A stretch of 64,000 nt of DNA from Muriicola jejuensis (GCF_010671595.1 NZ_JAABOP010000001.1:1488001-1552000); one strand, 5' to 3'. Shown: positions 37,829-47,116, counted from the first letter of the stretch. Program-made: numbers and translations. The notes: a model not told the origin generated them from the letters alone.

Positions 37829-40606
37829 ATGAAGGGGATCGGTGGAAGCTGCGGTATAGTACATGTTTTAAATCGAAATTATCTATTGCTAATGATGTGC
37901 ATGATGGCAGTGCTGGGGAATGCCCAGGAGATTGTGATAACAGGTCAGGTTCTGGAATACCGGGATCGAAAAGGACTGCAGGGGGTCTTAGTCAGTCTGG
38001 AAGGAGATGATGGCCAGGTGATGACTGACCGTTTGGGGAACTTTCGCCTGACGACAACTGCAAAAGGCCCTCAAACCCTGCTGATTTCCGCCCCGCAATA
38101 CCAAACCATGACCTTTCCCCTAATGATCGGAAAGGAACCTGTCGCGCTGGGACCGGTTTTTATGAAACGCGACCTCGAAATAGAAAAGACCGACAACCTT
38201 ATAACCCTTACGGAATTTGACCTTATCGATGAAGCCGGCTCTAGTTCCAATTCCGGATTTTTACAGGCAACCAGGGACGTCTTTCTCAACCGTGCAGCTT
38301 TTGATTTCGGACAGGCATTCTTCCGTGTCAGGGGATATGATTCGAGGGAAGGAAAGGTCCTGATCAACGGGGTTCCCATGAATCGGAACTGGGATGACAG
38401 GCCACAGTGGAACAATTGGGGCGGACTCAATGATGCCACCAGGGACCAGGAATTTAGCTTCGGCCTGGAAGCTTCTGATCATGCCTTTGGAGGTCTTTTG
38501 GGTACGACCCTTATAGATACCTCCCCTCTGAAGGCAAGGCCGGGAATCCGTATCTCTGCAGCAGCATCCGACAGGACCTACAGGAACAGGCTGATGACGA
38601 CCTACCATACGGGTCAGGGAAAACGGGGATTTGCGCATTCCCTTTCCCTTTCTCGCCGATGGGCGGAGGAGGGCTATGTGCATGGAACGCCCTATGATGC
38701 CTATTCCATCTTTATCTCTTCCGGCATCGCCCTGAACGAAGAACATTCCATTGCCTTCACGGTCATCAATGCCTATAACAGTCGTGGTCGTTCTGCGGCT
38801 CTGACCGATGAGGTCTCAGAACTGGCAGGGCCGCGCTACAATCCTTACTGGGCGAAGCAGGGAGATACATGGAGGTCTTCCCGAATGCGGACCCTTCAGG
38901 AGCCCTTACTCATGCTGAATTATGAATACGCAAGGAAGGATTTCCGTCTGAGGGTTAATACGGCTTATCAGACAGGAGGGGTGAGTTATACGCGAATCGG
39001 GTATTTTGATGCCCCAAATCCGGACCCTACTTATTACCGCTACCTCCCCAGCTTTTACCGCAACAGTCCGATCGGAGCAAACTATACCGGTGCTAATGAG
39101 GCGAGGGAAGGTTTTCAGTTAAGGTCTCAATGGCCGTGGGCAGACCTCTACGAGGCCAATGCGGCTCCCGCCTTGGAAGGCAGGGCAGCCTACGCTTACT
39201 ACGAGGACAGGAACGAGGAAGACAGTTTTACTACCAATACGGTTATAAACCTGCCCCTGGGTAAGGTAATTAGGGTGGATGCAGGGATGGCCCTTCAGTA
39301 CTCGACAATACAGAGTTTTTCACGGGTCAACGATCTTATGGGTGCGACTTTCCTGCTGGATATGGATACCTTTTCCAATACCCGCAACGACCTTAACGGA
39401 AAGATTGACAAGCAGGAAGGTGAGATCTTTGGGTACCATTACAGGATCGATGCCAGGAGCCTTACAAGTTTTATACAAACCCGTTTCATCCGGAAACAAT
39501 GGGATTTTTATGTCGCTGGAGAATATGCTGAAAAGAGTTTTCGGAGAGACGGGTTTTTTTTGAATGAACGATTTCCAAATCAATCCTTTGGAAAAGGAGA
39601 GAATACGCAGTTCACTTATGGGGGAATAAAGTCAGCCCTTTCCTATGGGATCAGCTCCAGACATTGGATAAAGGCCCACATATACAATGGCAGGAGACCG
39701 CCTCTGTTAAAACATTTGTTCGTGAATCCGAGGGAAAGCAACCAGGTTGTCCCGGGAATTGAGGAAGAAACCGTGTTTAGTGCAGATGTGAACTACCACC
39801 TGCGATTGCCAGGGCTCAAAGGCAGGGCCTCCGCCTATTATTCCAGGTTCCAGCACGGCACTGAGGTCAACTTTTTTTACGTGGATTCAGGATTCGGATC
39901 CGACTTTGTACAGGAGGTGGTTACCGGTCTGGACAGGTTGCACAAGGGAGTGGAAATCGGATTGGAATACCAGGTCTCACCCACCACCAGGACCAGCCTG
40001 GTAGCCTCCGTGGGAAGCTTTACCTATGCAAGCGATCCTGATATATCCATTAATTTTGATACATCAGATGCCGAGGGGGAGATGCGGCAAACGAATGGAA
40101 GCATTGATCTGGGTACCGCCTTGATCAAAGGATACAAATTGCCGCAGGGACCACAGACAGCCCTATCGATCGGGATTGAATACAGGGACCCGGACTACTG
40201 GTGGATAGGTGCAACGGCCAACTACCTTGCAGACAATCACATTGACATCGCCTTTATTAAAAGAACCCCCAGTTTTAAGATTGATCCGCTGACCGGACGG
40301 CAGTTTGAAAGTATTGAGGAGGGCGACCTTCGAACTATGCTGAACCAGGATCCCATCCCTCCCGTTTACCTCCTCAATCTTACAGGTGGCAAGTCCTGGT
40401 TGCACAAAGGAAAATACATAAGTGCGTTCCTGAGTGTGAACAACCTCTTTGATGTGGTGTATAAATCCGGAGGATATGAACAAAGCCGCAACGGGAATTA
40501 CGGTCAGATGTACAGGGACCACCTCAGCGGGTCGCCCTCTTTTGGTCCTAAATACTGGTATGGGTTTGGGCGGACCTTCTTCCTGAACTTAGCAATAAGT
40601 TTTTAG
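37829..40606 (+). CDS. TonB-dependent receptor of the nuclease/DUF5689 locus
   Basis: About 925 residues from the ATG at 37829 (frame open from a GTG at 37724). A long signal sequence ends at VLGNAQ. A carboxypeptidase-regulatory-like domain follows (QVLEYRDRKGLQGVLVSLEG). The plug includes RVRGYDSREGKVLINGVPMN and the barrel ends FFLNLAISF. Tyr/Arg-rich barrel strands suggest an anionic or aromatic ligand, but that is speculation. The DUF5689 lipoprotein gene starts one base after its stop, so the two form an operon, divergent from the secreted EEP nuclease. Confidence 0.87.
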   Translation: MKGIGGSCGIVHVLNRNYLLLMMCMMAVLGNAQEIVITGQVLEYRDRKGLQGVLVSLEGDDGQVMTDRLGNFRLTTTAKGPQTLLISAPQYQTMTFPLMIGKEPVALGPVFMKRDLEIEKTDNLITLTEFDLIDEAGSSSNSGFLQATRDVFLNRAAFDFGQAFFRVRGYDSREGKVLINGVPMNRNWDDRPQWNNWGGLNDATRDQEFSFGLEASDHAFGGLLGTTLIDTSPLKARPGIRISAAASDRTYRNRLMTTYHTGQGKRGFAHSLSLSRRWAEEGYVHGTPYDAYSIFISSGIALNEEHSIAFTVINAYNSRGRSAALTDEVSELAGPRYNPYWAKQGDTWRSSRMRTLQEPLLMLNYEYARKDFRLRVNTAYQTGGVSYTRIGYFDAPNPDPTYYRYLPSFYRNSPIGANYTGANEAREGFQLRSQWPWADLYEANAAPALEGRAAYAYYEDRNEEDSFTTNTVINLPLGKVIRVDAGMALQYSTIQSFSRVNDLMGATFLLDMDTFSNTRNDLNGKIDKQEGEIFGYHYRIDARSLTSFIQTRFIRKQWDFYVAGEYAEKSFRRDGFFLNERFPNQSFGKGENTQFTYGGIKSALSYGISSRHWIKAHIYNGRRPPLLKHLFVNPRESNQVVPGIEEETVFSADVNYHLRLPGLKGRASAYYSRFQHGTEVNFFYVDSGFGSDFVQEVVTGLDRLHKGVEIGLEYQVSPTTRTSLVASVGSFTYASDPDISINFDTSDAEGEMRQTNGSIDLGTALIKGYKLPQGPQTALSIGIEYRDPDYWWIGATANYLADNHIDIAFIKRTPSFKIDPLTGRQFESIEEGDLRTMLNQDPIPPVYLLNLTGGKSWLHKGKYISAFLSVNNLFDVVYKSGGYEQSRNGNYGQMYRDHLSGSPSFGPKYWYGFGRTFFLNLAISF

Positions 40607-40607
40607 C

Positions 40608-41984
40608 ATGGAAATAATAAATAAGAAAGCCCGTTGGATCCCTGTACTTGCTCCTTTGCTGCTTCTGGTTCAGGCATGCCTCATGCAGGAGGACTGGGAA
40701 GTTCCCTCGAGTGAATGCGTATCGGAACTATCCCCGAACATTACCCTGAGGGAGGTGCTGGACTCTTATCAGGGGAGTACTCAGGAGATCCTGGATGATT
40801 GGGTGATGGAGGCCTATGTGATCTCTTCAGATGAGACCGGTAATTTCTTCAATACCCTGCATCTGCAGGATAGAATCGCTGACCCTGAGGGAGGTATACA
40901 GGTCGAATTCGAATTTCGGGACTCTCATCTGTTCTTTCCTCCGGGTCAAAAGGTATTCCTGAAACTGAAAGGGCTTTTTCTCGGCAAGAGCAAGGGGATC
41001 TTCAAACTTGGGAGCTCCTATACATCTTTTGGCAACCTGCAGGTCGGCAGGATCCCTAAACACGCGGTTGGCAACCATGTCCTGAAAGCTTGCGAAGCTC
41101 CTATGGCACTCAGGCCGAAAACAGTCGCCATACCCGATCTGACGTCCCAACCGGCGAACACCCTGGTCCGGCTGGAGAATTTGGAATTCGCTCAGGAATT
41201 ACTAGACTCCACCTATGCCCAGAGTGAAGTACCCACACTGCGCAGGTTACTGGATTGTGAAGATCGGGAGATATCTCTGATGACCAGCGGATATTCTGAT
41301 TTCTACGAGAAAACTTTACCTGCCGGGATGGGACCCATCACGGCTGTCTACTATCCCGAAGGGGGCAAAGCCCTCCTGGTGGTCAGATCAGAGGAAGACC
41401 TGGATCTGACAGCAGAAAGATGTGAGGAATTGATCACAGAATTCACATCCGATTCCCTTATCTTTTCAGAACTCGCGGACCCCGATAACAATAGTGCTGC
41501 CAGGTATGTCGAATTGTTCTATGCAGGAGATCAACCGCTTTCTCTTAATGGATGGCATATAGACCGGTACACGAATGACAATACGGAAAGAGGATCTTCC
41601 ATAGACCTGTCTGATATCACGGTCAACTCGGGTCAATTTCTCCTCATTGCATCCAACGCCGCGGTTTTTCAGGAGATCTATGGTACAGCTCCGGATATCG
41701 AAGGGGGGTTGAACAGTCCTGCGGATTCCAACGGGGACGACAACCTCGTTTTGGTGGATCCCTTCGGAACCATCATCGATATCTTTGGAATCATAGGGGA
41801 AGATGGTTCCGGAACAGCACATGAATTTGAGGACGGCAGGGCATTCCGTAAAGAAGACATTAACAAAGCTAATCCTGTTTTCGACCCCTCGGAATGGGAA
41901 GTGTTCAATGATACAGGTGCATCCGGGACCGTGAACCAGCCCCAAAGGGCCCCTCAGGATTTTACTCCGGGTTCGAGGGGATGA
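40608..41984 (+). CDS. DUF5689 (OB-fold-like) + lamin-tail-domain lipoprotein
   Basis: 458 residues. A lipoprotein signal has its lipobox at LLVQAC24. Residues about 40-260 match DUF5689, an OB-fold-like domain (AYVISSDETGNFFNTLHLQD, FFPPGQKVFLKLKGLFLG). Residues about 285-420 are a lamin-tail domain (IFSELADPDNNSAARYVELF, LNGWHIDRYTND, GQFLLIASNAAVF, NLVLVDPFGTIIDIFG). Lamin-tail plus OB-fold modules are found fused to EEP nucleases in ExeM-like enzymes; here they are on a lipid-anchored protein beside a separate EEP gene. It may bind nucleic acid at the cell surface and feed the receptor. Starts one base after the receptor gene. Confidence 0.85.
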   Translation: MEIINKKARWIPVLAPLLLLVQACLMQEDWEVPSSECVSELSPNITLREVLDSYQGSTQEILDDWVMEAYVISSDETGNFFNTLHLQDRIADPEGGIQVEFEFRDSHLFFPPGQKVFLKLKGLFLGKSKGIFKLGSSYTSFGNLQVGRIPKHAVGNHVLKACEAPMALRPKTVAIPDLTSQPANTLVRLENLEFAQELLDSTYAQSEVPTLRRLLDCEDREISLMTSGYSDFYEKTLPAGMGPITAVYYPEGGKALLVVRSEEDLDLTAERCEELITEFTSDSLIFSELADPDNNSAARYVELFYAGDQPLSLNGWHIDRYTNDNTERGSSIDLSDITVNSGQFLLIASNAAVFQEIYGTAPDIEGGLNSPADSNGDDNLVLVDPFGTIIDIFGIIGEDGSGTAHEFEDGRAFRKEDINKANPVFDPSEWEVFNDTGASGTVNQPQRAPQDFTPGSRG

Positions 41985-42001
41985 GATTCATATAGACAGC
42001 C

Positions 42002-42379
42002 TTAATCAGAAGTTCTGTATGCGTATTTGAGCAGGGTATCCATACTTGTAAAATCCAGGGCCTTTTCGTGTGTGGCTTCCAGGATCACAGGGGGTGCCAC
42101 ACCGGCCTTTTCTGCCTCTATCCATCGGGTTACGCACAAACACCACTGGTCTCCGGGTTTCAGACCGGGGAATTGCCATTGGGGAATGGGAGTGATCAGG
42201 TCGTTACCCCTGCTTTTTGAGAATTCCAAAAATTCCTGGGTCACCCTGGCACAGACCACATGGGTCCCGAGGTCTTCCTGTTTGGTTCTGCAGTAACCAT
42301 CCCTGAAGTATCCCGTTACCGGGTCGGTGCAACAGGATTCCAGGGGAAGTCCGAAGACATTGAGCGCTTGTGGTTCCAT
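42002..42379 (-). CDS. DUF2237 family protein
   Basis: About 125 residues from the ATG at 42379 (frame open to 42412). The family signature is clear: NVFGLPLESCCTDPVTGYFRDG near the start, VCARVTQEFLEFSKSRGNDL, and GDQWCLCVTRWIEAEKAGVAPPV with several conserved cysteines and tryptophans. DUF2237 proteins are small, widespread and of unknown function; the Cys pattern could bind metal. Family members start close to NVFG, which favours 42379. It is convergent with the DUF5689 gene, 17 nt away. Confidence 0.86.
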   Translation of the reverse strand: MEPQALNVFGLPLESCCTDPVTGYFRDGYCRTKQEDLGTHVVCARVTQEFLEFSKSRGNDLITPIPQWQFPGLKPGDQWCLCVTRWIEAEKAGVAPPVILEATHEKALDFTSMDTLLKYAYRTSD

Positions 42380-42516
42380 ACGGCAATATACTCGAATTCC
42401 TCCATATCTCATGGAGGCAAAATTTCGGATCAGGATAGACCGATAGAGGAATTCTATGGTTTCAGGTTCAACCTCCTGAGCAATATTGTACCTTTATAGT
42501 AGCTAAAATCGGATCA

Positions 42517-42993
42517 ATGGAACAGGATTCTTTTTTCAATGCGATTAGGCAGGGGGATCTCCAAACAGTCAAATCCCTGGGCGACAAAAACTCCAAACTT
42601 TTACGCTCCAGGGACGGAAGAGGGTCAACCCCTTTGCTCCTCGCGGCCTACTACAACCGGGAAGACATCGTGGATTACCTGCTCGAAAAAGGAGTAGAAG
42701 TGGATGATAAGGACGGGGCGGGCAATACGGCGCTTATAGGTTGTTGCTTCAAGGGCTATACCGGAGTGGCAAAGAGGCTGATCAGGGCAGGGGCCGATGT
42801 AAACGCCACAAACACTCTGGGTTCCACGGGCCTCATCTATGCCGTGACCTTTAACCAGCTGGAGATCGCGAAATTGCTGTTGGGTCATGGTGCCCAAACA
42901 CAGATCAGGGATGCGAAGGGGTACTCTGCCCTGGATCATGCCAGAATGCAGGGCTTTGCTCAATTGGAATCTTTATTAACACTCACTTCCTGA
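42517..42993 (+). CDS. Ankyrin-repeat protein
   Basis: 158 residues made of about four ankyrin repeats: RDGRGSTPLLLAAYYNREDIVDYLLEKG at about 30-57, KDGAGNTALIGCCFKGYTGVAKRLIRAG, NTLGSTGLIYAVTFNQLEIAKLLLGHG, then a final half repeat DAKGYSALDHARMQGF. No signal peptide, so cytoplasmic. A protein-interaction module; the partner is unknown. The omega-amidase-like gene starts 13 nt after the stop, so a two-gene operon is likely. Confidence 0.85.
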   Translation: MEQDSFFNAIRQGDLQTVKSLGDKNSKLLRSRDGRGSTPLLLAAYYNREDIVDYLLEKGVEVDDKDGAGNTALIGCCFKGYTGVAKRLIRAGADVNATNTLGSTGLIYAVTFNQLEIAKLLLGHGAQTQIRDAKGYSALDHARMQGFAQLESLLTLTS

Positions 42994-43006
42994 TAGGTAT
43001 ACGAAG

Positions 43007-43780
43007 TTGGAAACATCCCTTGATATAGCACTTGTTCAGACCTCTCTCTTCTGGCATGACCCGGAGAAGAACCGAGAGCACTTTACTTCCCTCATCGATG
43101 GAATCAGCAAGAAAGTCGACCTCATCGTATTGCCCGAAACCTTTACCACCGGATTTACCATGACCCCTACGGAAATAGATCCTTCTGAAGGTGAACTCAC
43201 CCTCAGCTGGATGAAGGAAATGGCGCAGAGGCAAGATGCTGCCATTGCAGGGAGCATTCCCTTTTTCGAAAAAGGGCAATATACCAACCGACTCTTCTTT
43301 GTGGAGCCGGACGGGAGCTTTCGCTATTATGACAAGCGGCATACCTTTACCCTTGCCGGGGAACACCTCTCCTACGCCCGTGGCGATAAAAAACTGATCC
43401 TCGACTTTCGTGGCTTTCGCATTTGCCCTATGATCTGTTATGACCTTCGTTTTCCGGTTTGGGCTAGGAATACACAGGATTATGACCTGCTGCTTTTTGT
43501 GGCCAACTGGCCAAAGCCCAGGATCGACGCCTGGGACACCCTGCTCAAGGCGAGGGCCATAGAGAATATGGCATTTTGCATTGGAGTGAACAGGGTGGGG
43601 GTCGATAAGAACGGGTATGAATACCCAGGTCATACGGCCTGTTACGACGGATTGGGAAAACAGATGGCCTTTTCCACTAAAGATGAGGTACTTTTGGTTA
43701 ACCTGAATAAATCAAATCTGAAGAAGGTCAGGGATCAGCTGAGGTTCCTGGATGATCGGGATGCTTTTACTCTTCAATAA
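43007..43780 (+). CDS. Nitrilase-superfamily amidohydrolase (YafV/omega-amidase-like)
   Basis: 257 residues. The catalytic triad of the carbon-nitrogen hydrolase family is present: Glu44 (LPETFTTGF), Lys110 (YDKRHTF) and Cys144 (CPMICYDLRFPVW). The FYDKRHTF and FTTGFTM context matches YafV/Nit2 omega-amidases, which hydrolyse 2-oxoglutaramate or 2-oxosuccinamate from transamination. The only start compatible with the family N-terminus is TTG at 43007; a stop lies upstream at 42977 and no ATG or GTG intervenes. Cytoplasmic. The 3' end overlaps a convergent lipoprotein gene by 14 nt. Confidence 0.88.
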   Translation: METSLDIALVQTSLFWHDPEKNREHFTSLIDGISKKVDLIVLPETFTTGFTMTPTEIDPSEGELTLSWMKEMAQRQDAAIAGSIPFFEKGQYTNRLFFVEPDGSFRYYDKRHTFTLAGEHLSYARGDKKLILDFRGFRICPMICYDLRFPVWARNTQDYDLLLFVANWPKPRIDAWDTLLKARAIENMAFCIGVNRVGVDKNGYEYPGHTACYDGLGKQMAFSTKDEVLLVNLNKSNLKKVRDQLRFLDDRDAFTLQ

Positions 43781-45386
43781 GGAAGAGCTGCTCGAGTTCC
43801 CAATTGGCCCTTACCTCGATCTCGGAAGGGAAGTAGACCACTCTTTCGGGTTGTATCTTCCTGAATAAATCCCCTGTGTCCCAGCGTCCATTATCATTGG
43901 TATCAAAGATCGCCCGGACGAGGTATTTCCCGGGACTGAGCAGATTGAATTCAAAGACCCCATCATCCCTTGCGTCGGTGGACCGGATCATCTTGCCATT
44001 AGGATCGGTCAGCTCCAGGAGTACAGGATATGGGAGGGCGCTTTCAAGGCGGACGCGCAAATTGCCATAGTCGGCATAGCTGCCGGTGGTAAGCCGATAA
44101 TTCAGGGTGTCATTCCCATCTCCGAAAATATCCGAAAGTGCACCGGGGAGAAGCCTGAGGGAATAGGTCTCATTGGGCTCCTTCTTAAAATCGAAGATCA
44201 CCCGGTTTAAAGTAGTATCCAGGAGCATTTCAAGGGATTGAGGCACGGAATCCCTGTTGATCATGGACACTCTCGAAGAATCTTTTGCCCGAAGGGGAAT
44301 GTTGGCCGAGATATACATGGTGTCCAGGAACCCTATGTTGCTTCTGTAACTCGGGGTCAGCTGGAGGGTATCTTTCGTGAGGCTACGGGACTTTACCGTG
44401 AATGTATCCCTTTGCTGCAGCCTTGGGTTGACCACCTCAAAAACGAGAGAATCCGGTTCAAAGGGTGTGAACCAGAAATTGAGGGAGTCCCGGTTGGGTA
44501 CTTTTGAAAGGTAGGTCGATACGGAGTCAGGGATGTTGCTCACCGGGTTGATCTCCAAAGGATCCCCTGGTCCTTTATAGCCGAACAGGATCCGGTTGGA
44601 AGCCTCAAATTTGGGTACAGAAAGGCTGTATTCGGGCACTTCCCGGAACAGGCTTAAAAGGAATATGGAATCCGTGGGCAGGCTGATCGTATCTGCCACA
44701 AAACCGATCTTGTCCACCACGGGATCGTACAGATTGTTCTTGGCCTCATCCTTGACGGCGATCAGCCGGTATTTCCCCGCCTTGAGGTATTGCAGCTTGA
44801 ATATGGTGGTACTGTCCTGAGTATTGGCGAGGTAATTGGGAGGCGATTTTCTGATCACGGTGTCCGTATAGGTCGAATCGATCTCGTAGAGCATCACACT
44901 GATAAAATCGTCTGTTTCTCTGTTGAAAGCATCCTTGACCACACCCAGAAGGGAGAGAGAATCCAGGTAGTCCCCCGTGGAAAAGACGTAGGTCAGATAG
45001 GGATAGGGATTGTTTTCGTTATTATCCACTATGCTTTCCCCAAAATTAAGGGTGTATGTGGTATTTTCTTTAAGGGTATCCTTGATCACTATCTCCACAT
45101 ATTTTCGGGCCCCGCCCTGGGGGCTGATGTCAGGGGGGTACTTGAAAGGAGGGGAGACGATCAGTTTGTTCTGCACATCCTGCAGCTTGATGTATTCATC
45201 GAAGTACAAACGTATTTTATTCCCTTTGAAGTTGGTGCTGAGGTTCTCGGGCTCGGCCCTGAGCAGTACGGGGGGTTCCATGTCTTTTGGACCCCCTGTC
45301 GGACTTCCGCGACGGGCGCACTGATGAAGGGCGAGCGCCAGGCAAAACAGGAAGATCCCTGAAATAAATCGCTTTAAGTGCACCAT
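43767..45386 (-). CDS. Large lipoprotein with SbsA-type Ig-like domain
   Basis: 539 residues. A lipoprotein signal has its lipobox around LALHQC23, followed by ARRGSPTGGPKDMEPPVLLRA, a mark of a common flavobacterial lipoprotein family. The next about 100 residues are a bacterial Ig-like domain of the SbsA type (GNKIRLYFDEYIKLQDVQNKLIVSPP). The rest is beta-rich, with a late segment FEFNLLSPGKYLVRAIFDTNDNGRWD resembling a carboxypeptidase-regulatory/prealbumin-like module. Probably periplasmic or surface exposed; function unknown. Confidence 0.82.
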   Translation of the reverse strand: MVHLKRFISGIFLFCLALALHQCARRGSPTGGPKDMEPPVLLRAEPENLSTNFKGNKIRLYFDEYIKLQDVQNKLIVSPPFKYPPDISPQGGARKYVEIVIKDTLKENTTYTLNFGESIVDNNENNPYPYLTYVFSTGDYLDSLSLLGVVKDAFNRETDDFISVMLYEIDSTYTDTVIRKSPPNYLANTQDSTTIFKLQYLKAGKYRLIAVKDEAKNNLYDPVVDKIGFVADTISLPTDSIFLLSLFREVPEYSLSVPKFEASNRILFGYKGPGDPLEINPVSNIPDSVSTYLSKVPNRDSLNFWFTPFEPDSLVFEVVNPRLQQRDTFTVKSRSLTKDTLQLTPSYRSNIGFLDTMYISANIPLRAKDSSRVSMINRDSVPQSLEMLLDTTLNRVIFDFKKEPNETYSLRLLPGALSDIFGDGNDTLNYRLTTGSYADYGNLRVRLESALPYPVLLELTDPNGKMIRSTDARDDGVFEFNLLSPGKYLVRAIFDTNDNGRWDTGDLFRKIQPERVVYFPSEIEVRANWELEQLFLIEE

Positions 45387-45435
45387 GAAGCCCGATGTTT
45401 GGGCAAAGAAACAACTAATTTGCAGAATTCGAAAA

Positions 45436-46152
45436 TCAGGGGACCATCGCTATGGCGGCAATGTAAACCTCCATATCCTGTGCTTGGGAGAAAGCCTGGA
45501 CACAGGCTTCCAGCGTGGCTCCCGTGGTGATCACATCATCCATGAGGAGTACTTTTTTTCCACTGAGTTCTGTGACGTCCGTAACCCGGAACAAGGGGCG
45601 TTGGTGTTGCCATCTGAACAGCCTCGACTTCCTGGTTTGGGTCTGAGTATGGGTGCTCTTCTCCAGCAGATCTTCCCTATGCAAAGTACATAGCATCCGG
45701 GCCACTTCCATACTGAATCCGGAGACCTGGTTATAGCCTCTTTTTTTGAGCTTTTTGGGATGGAGGGGAACCGGGATGACCAAATCAGGGACCGGAAGTG
45801 CCTTATCCTCCGAGAGAATCTTCCCATACCACTTCCCCAGGAAGGGGCCTATCTGCCTTTGATTCCTGTATTTGAGGTGGTGTATGAGGTTGCGTACAAT
45901 GCCTTTTTCCTGAAAATAGAGGAAACAGGAGGCTTTTTTGATGGGGATTCGTCCGTAAAACACCCGGTCTAAACGATTTTCTGCCGAAAAATTGAACTCG
46001 GTAAGCGGCAATTGGTCTCGACAAGGAACACACAAAGTTTGCTCTCCCCGATATAATCGTGCATTACATCCAAAACAGACTTGAGGGAACAGAACCGTGT
46101 TCAGATCATTTAGTATATTTGGTAGCTTAGTAATATTCAAATCTTTACGCAT
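45436..46152 (-). CDS. comF: ComF-family phosphoribosyltransferase-like protein
   Basis: 238 residues. An N-terminal zinc ribbon has Cys26-x2-Cys29 (CFGC) and Cys41-x2-Cys44 (CVPC). The PRTase-like domain has VIPVPLHPKKLKKRGYNQ and the PRPP-loop type motif LLMDDVITTGAT with Asp205/Asp206. ComF proteins assist DNA uptake in naturally competent bacteria and, in non-competent ones, are implicated in DNA metabolism. The start at 46152 gives normal family length. A divergent gene has its promoter element inside this 5' coding region. Confidence 0.92.
   Translation of the reverse strand: MRKDLNITKLPNILNDLNTVLFPQVCFGCNARLYRGEQTLCVPCRDQLPLTEFNFSAENRLDRVFYGRIPIKKASCFLYFQEKGIVRNLIHHLKYRNQRQIGPFLGKWYGKILSEDKALPVPDLVIPVPLHPKKLKKRGYNQVSGFSMEVARMLCTLHREDLLEKSTHTQTQTRKSRLFRWQHQRPLFRVTDVTELSGKKVLLMDDVITTGATLEACVQAFSQAQDMEVYIAAIAMVP
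46114..46121 (+). promoter_or_regulatory. -7 promoter element TATATTTG inside the comF 5' region
   Basis: TAnnTTTG match on the plus strand, 62 nt before the ATG at 46184 of the coiled-coil protein and about 31-38 nt inside the divergent comF reading frame. Confidence 0.45.
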
Positions 46153-46183
46153 TAAAACCTACTTGCAACGTACCTCCCAGCGA

Positions 46184-47083
46184 ATGGATCTTCAGGAAAA
46201 TACATTCAACTACAAAATCATTCTTGCGGCATTGGTGGCGGTGATTATTGGTATCCTGATCGCCTTTTACTACAGTTATGCACAAAGCCAGAACCAGATC
46301 ACTTACCTCGAAGATGAAAAGACCCTGTTGGTCCGTGACCTGACCCTTATGAAAACGGAGGTCGACCGCCTCTCTGCACTCAACGAGGTCAACGAAATAG
46401 AACTTCAGGATTCCAAGGACAGGGTCCAGCAACTGCTCGACTCCGTAGGGCGCTTGAATTTCACCATCGGCAAATTGAGCGAATTTAAGTCCCAACTCCG
46501 CAAATTGGAAGCACAATACGACAGTATCAAGCTCAACAATAATCTGCTGAGGTACAACAACAGGCTCTTGGCCAACCAGTATGAAGAAACGCGCGAAATG
46601 CTGGAGGAGCTAAGGGGTAAGAGCAATTCCCTGGCGCAAACCGAGGCGCTGCTTCGCAGGAAGAATCAGGAATTAAGCCGGGAACTCAAGATGAAGAGCT
46701 ACCTAAACCTTATCAATGCAGAGGGAAGCGGATTCAGGATGAGAAGCGGCAAGCCTATCAAGACCAACAAGGCATCCACCATAGAGAAGCTGAGGGGATG
46801 CGTAACCATTCAGGAAGACCCGGATATCCTCGCTCCCAAAGAGAAGGTCATTTATCTTCAATTCCTGGGTCCGAATATGGGTATCATTGAAGATAATGCC
46901 AATGTTATCTCCGTAAATGGAAATATCTACAGCAAAAGGGTAACCCTGATCTTCAGAGGGGAGGAAATGAGTGTTTGTGATTTCATCACGGTACCCGAGG
47001 GGTCCCTCCTTGAGGGCACTTATACCCTCAATGTGTTCGAGGACGAGAAATTGCTGGCTACCACCGAATTTCAGTTAAAATAA
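46184..47083 (+). CDS. Single-span membrane protein with long coiled coil
   Basis: 299 residues from the ATG at 46184. One membrane helix at about 11-30 (IILAALVAVIIGILIAFYY) is followed by a heptad-rich coiled coil to about residue 165 (LEDEKTLLVRDLTLMKTEVDRL and on). A C-terminal beta-rich domain follows (about 190-299), ending LLEGTYTLNVFEDEKLLATTEFQ. It probably anchors in the inner membrane with the coil in the periplasm. I do not recognise a named family. The frame is open back to 46097, but that part lies on the comF promoter region and adds nothing domain-like. Confidence 0.75.
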   Translation: MDLQENTFNYKIILAALVAVIIGILIAFYYSYAQSQNQITYLEDEKTLLVRDLTLMKTEVDRLSALNEVNEIELQDSKDRVQQLLDSVGRLNFTIGKLSEFKSQLRKLEAQYDSIKLNNNLLRYNNRLLANQYEETREMLEELRGKSNSLAQTEALLRRKNQELSRELKMKSYLNLINAEGSGFRMRSGKPIKTNKASTIEKLRGCVTIQEDPDILAPKEKVIYLQFLGPNMGIIEDNANVISVNGNIYSKRVTLIFRGEEMSVCDFITVPEGSLLEGTYTLNVFEDEKLLATTEFQLK

Positions 47084-47108
47084 TCCCTGCAGTCTTTCCG
47101 TAAAATTC

Positions 47109-47116
47109 TATTTTTG
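47109..47116 (+). promoter_or_regulatory. -7 promoter element TATTTTTG of glyS
   Basis: Only four bases separate the end of this element from the ATG at 47121, so the mRNA may be leaderless or nearly so. Confidence 0.55.
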
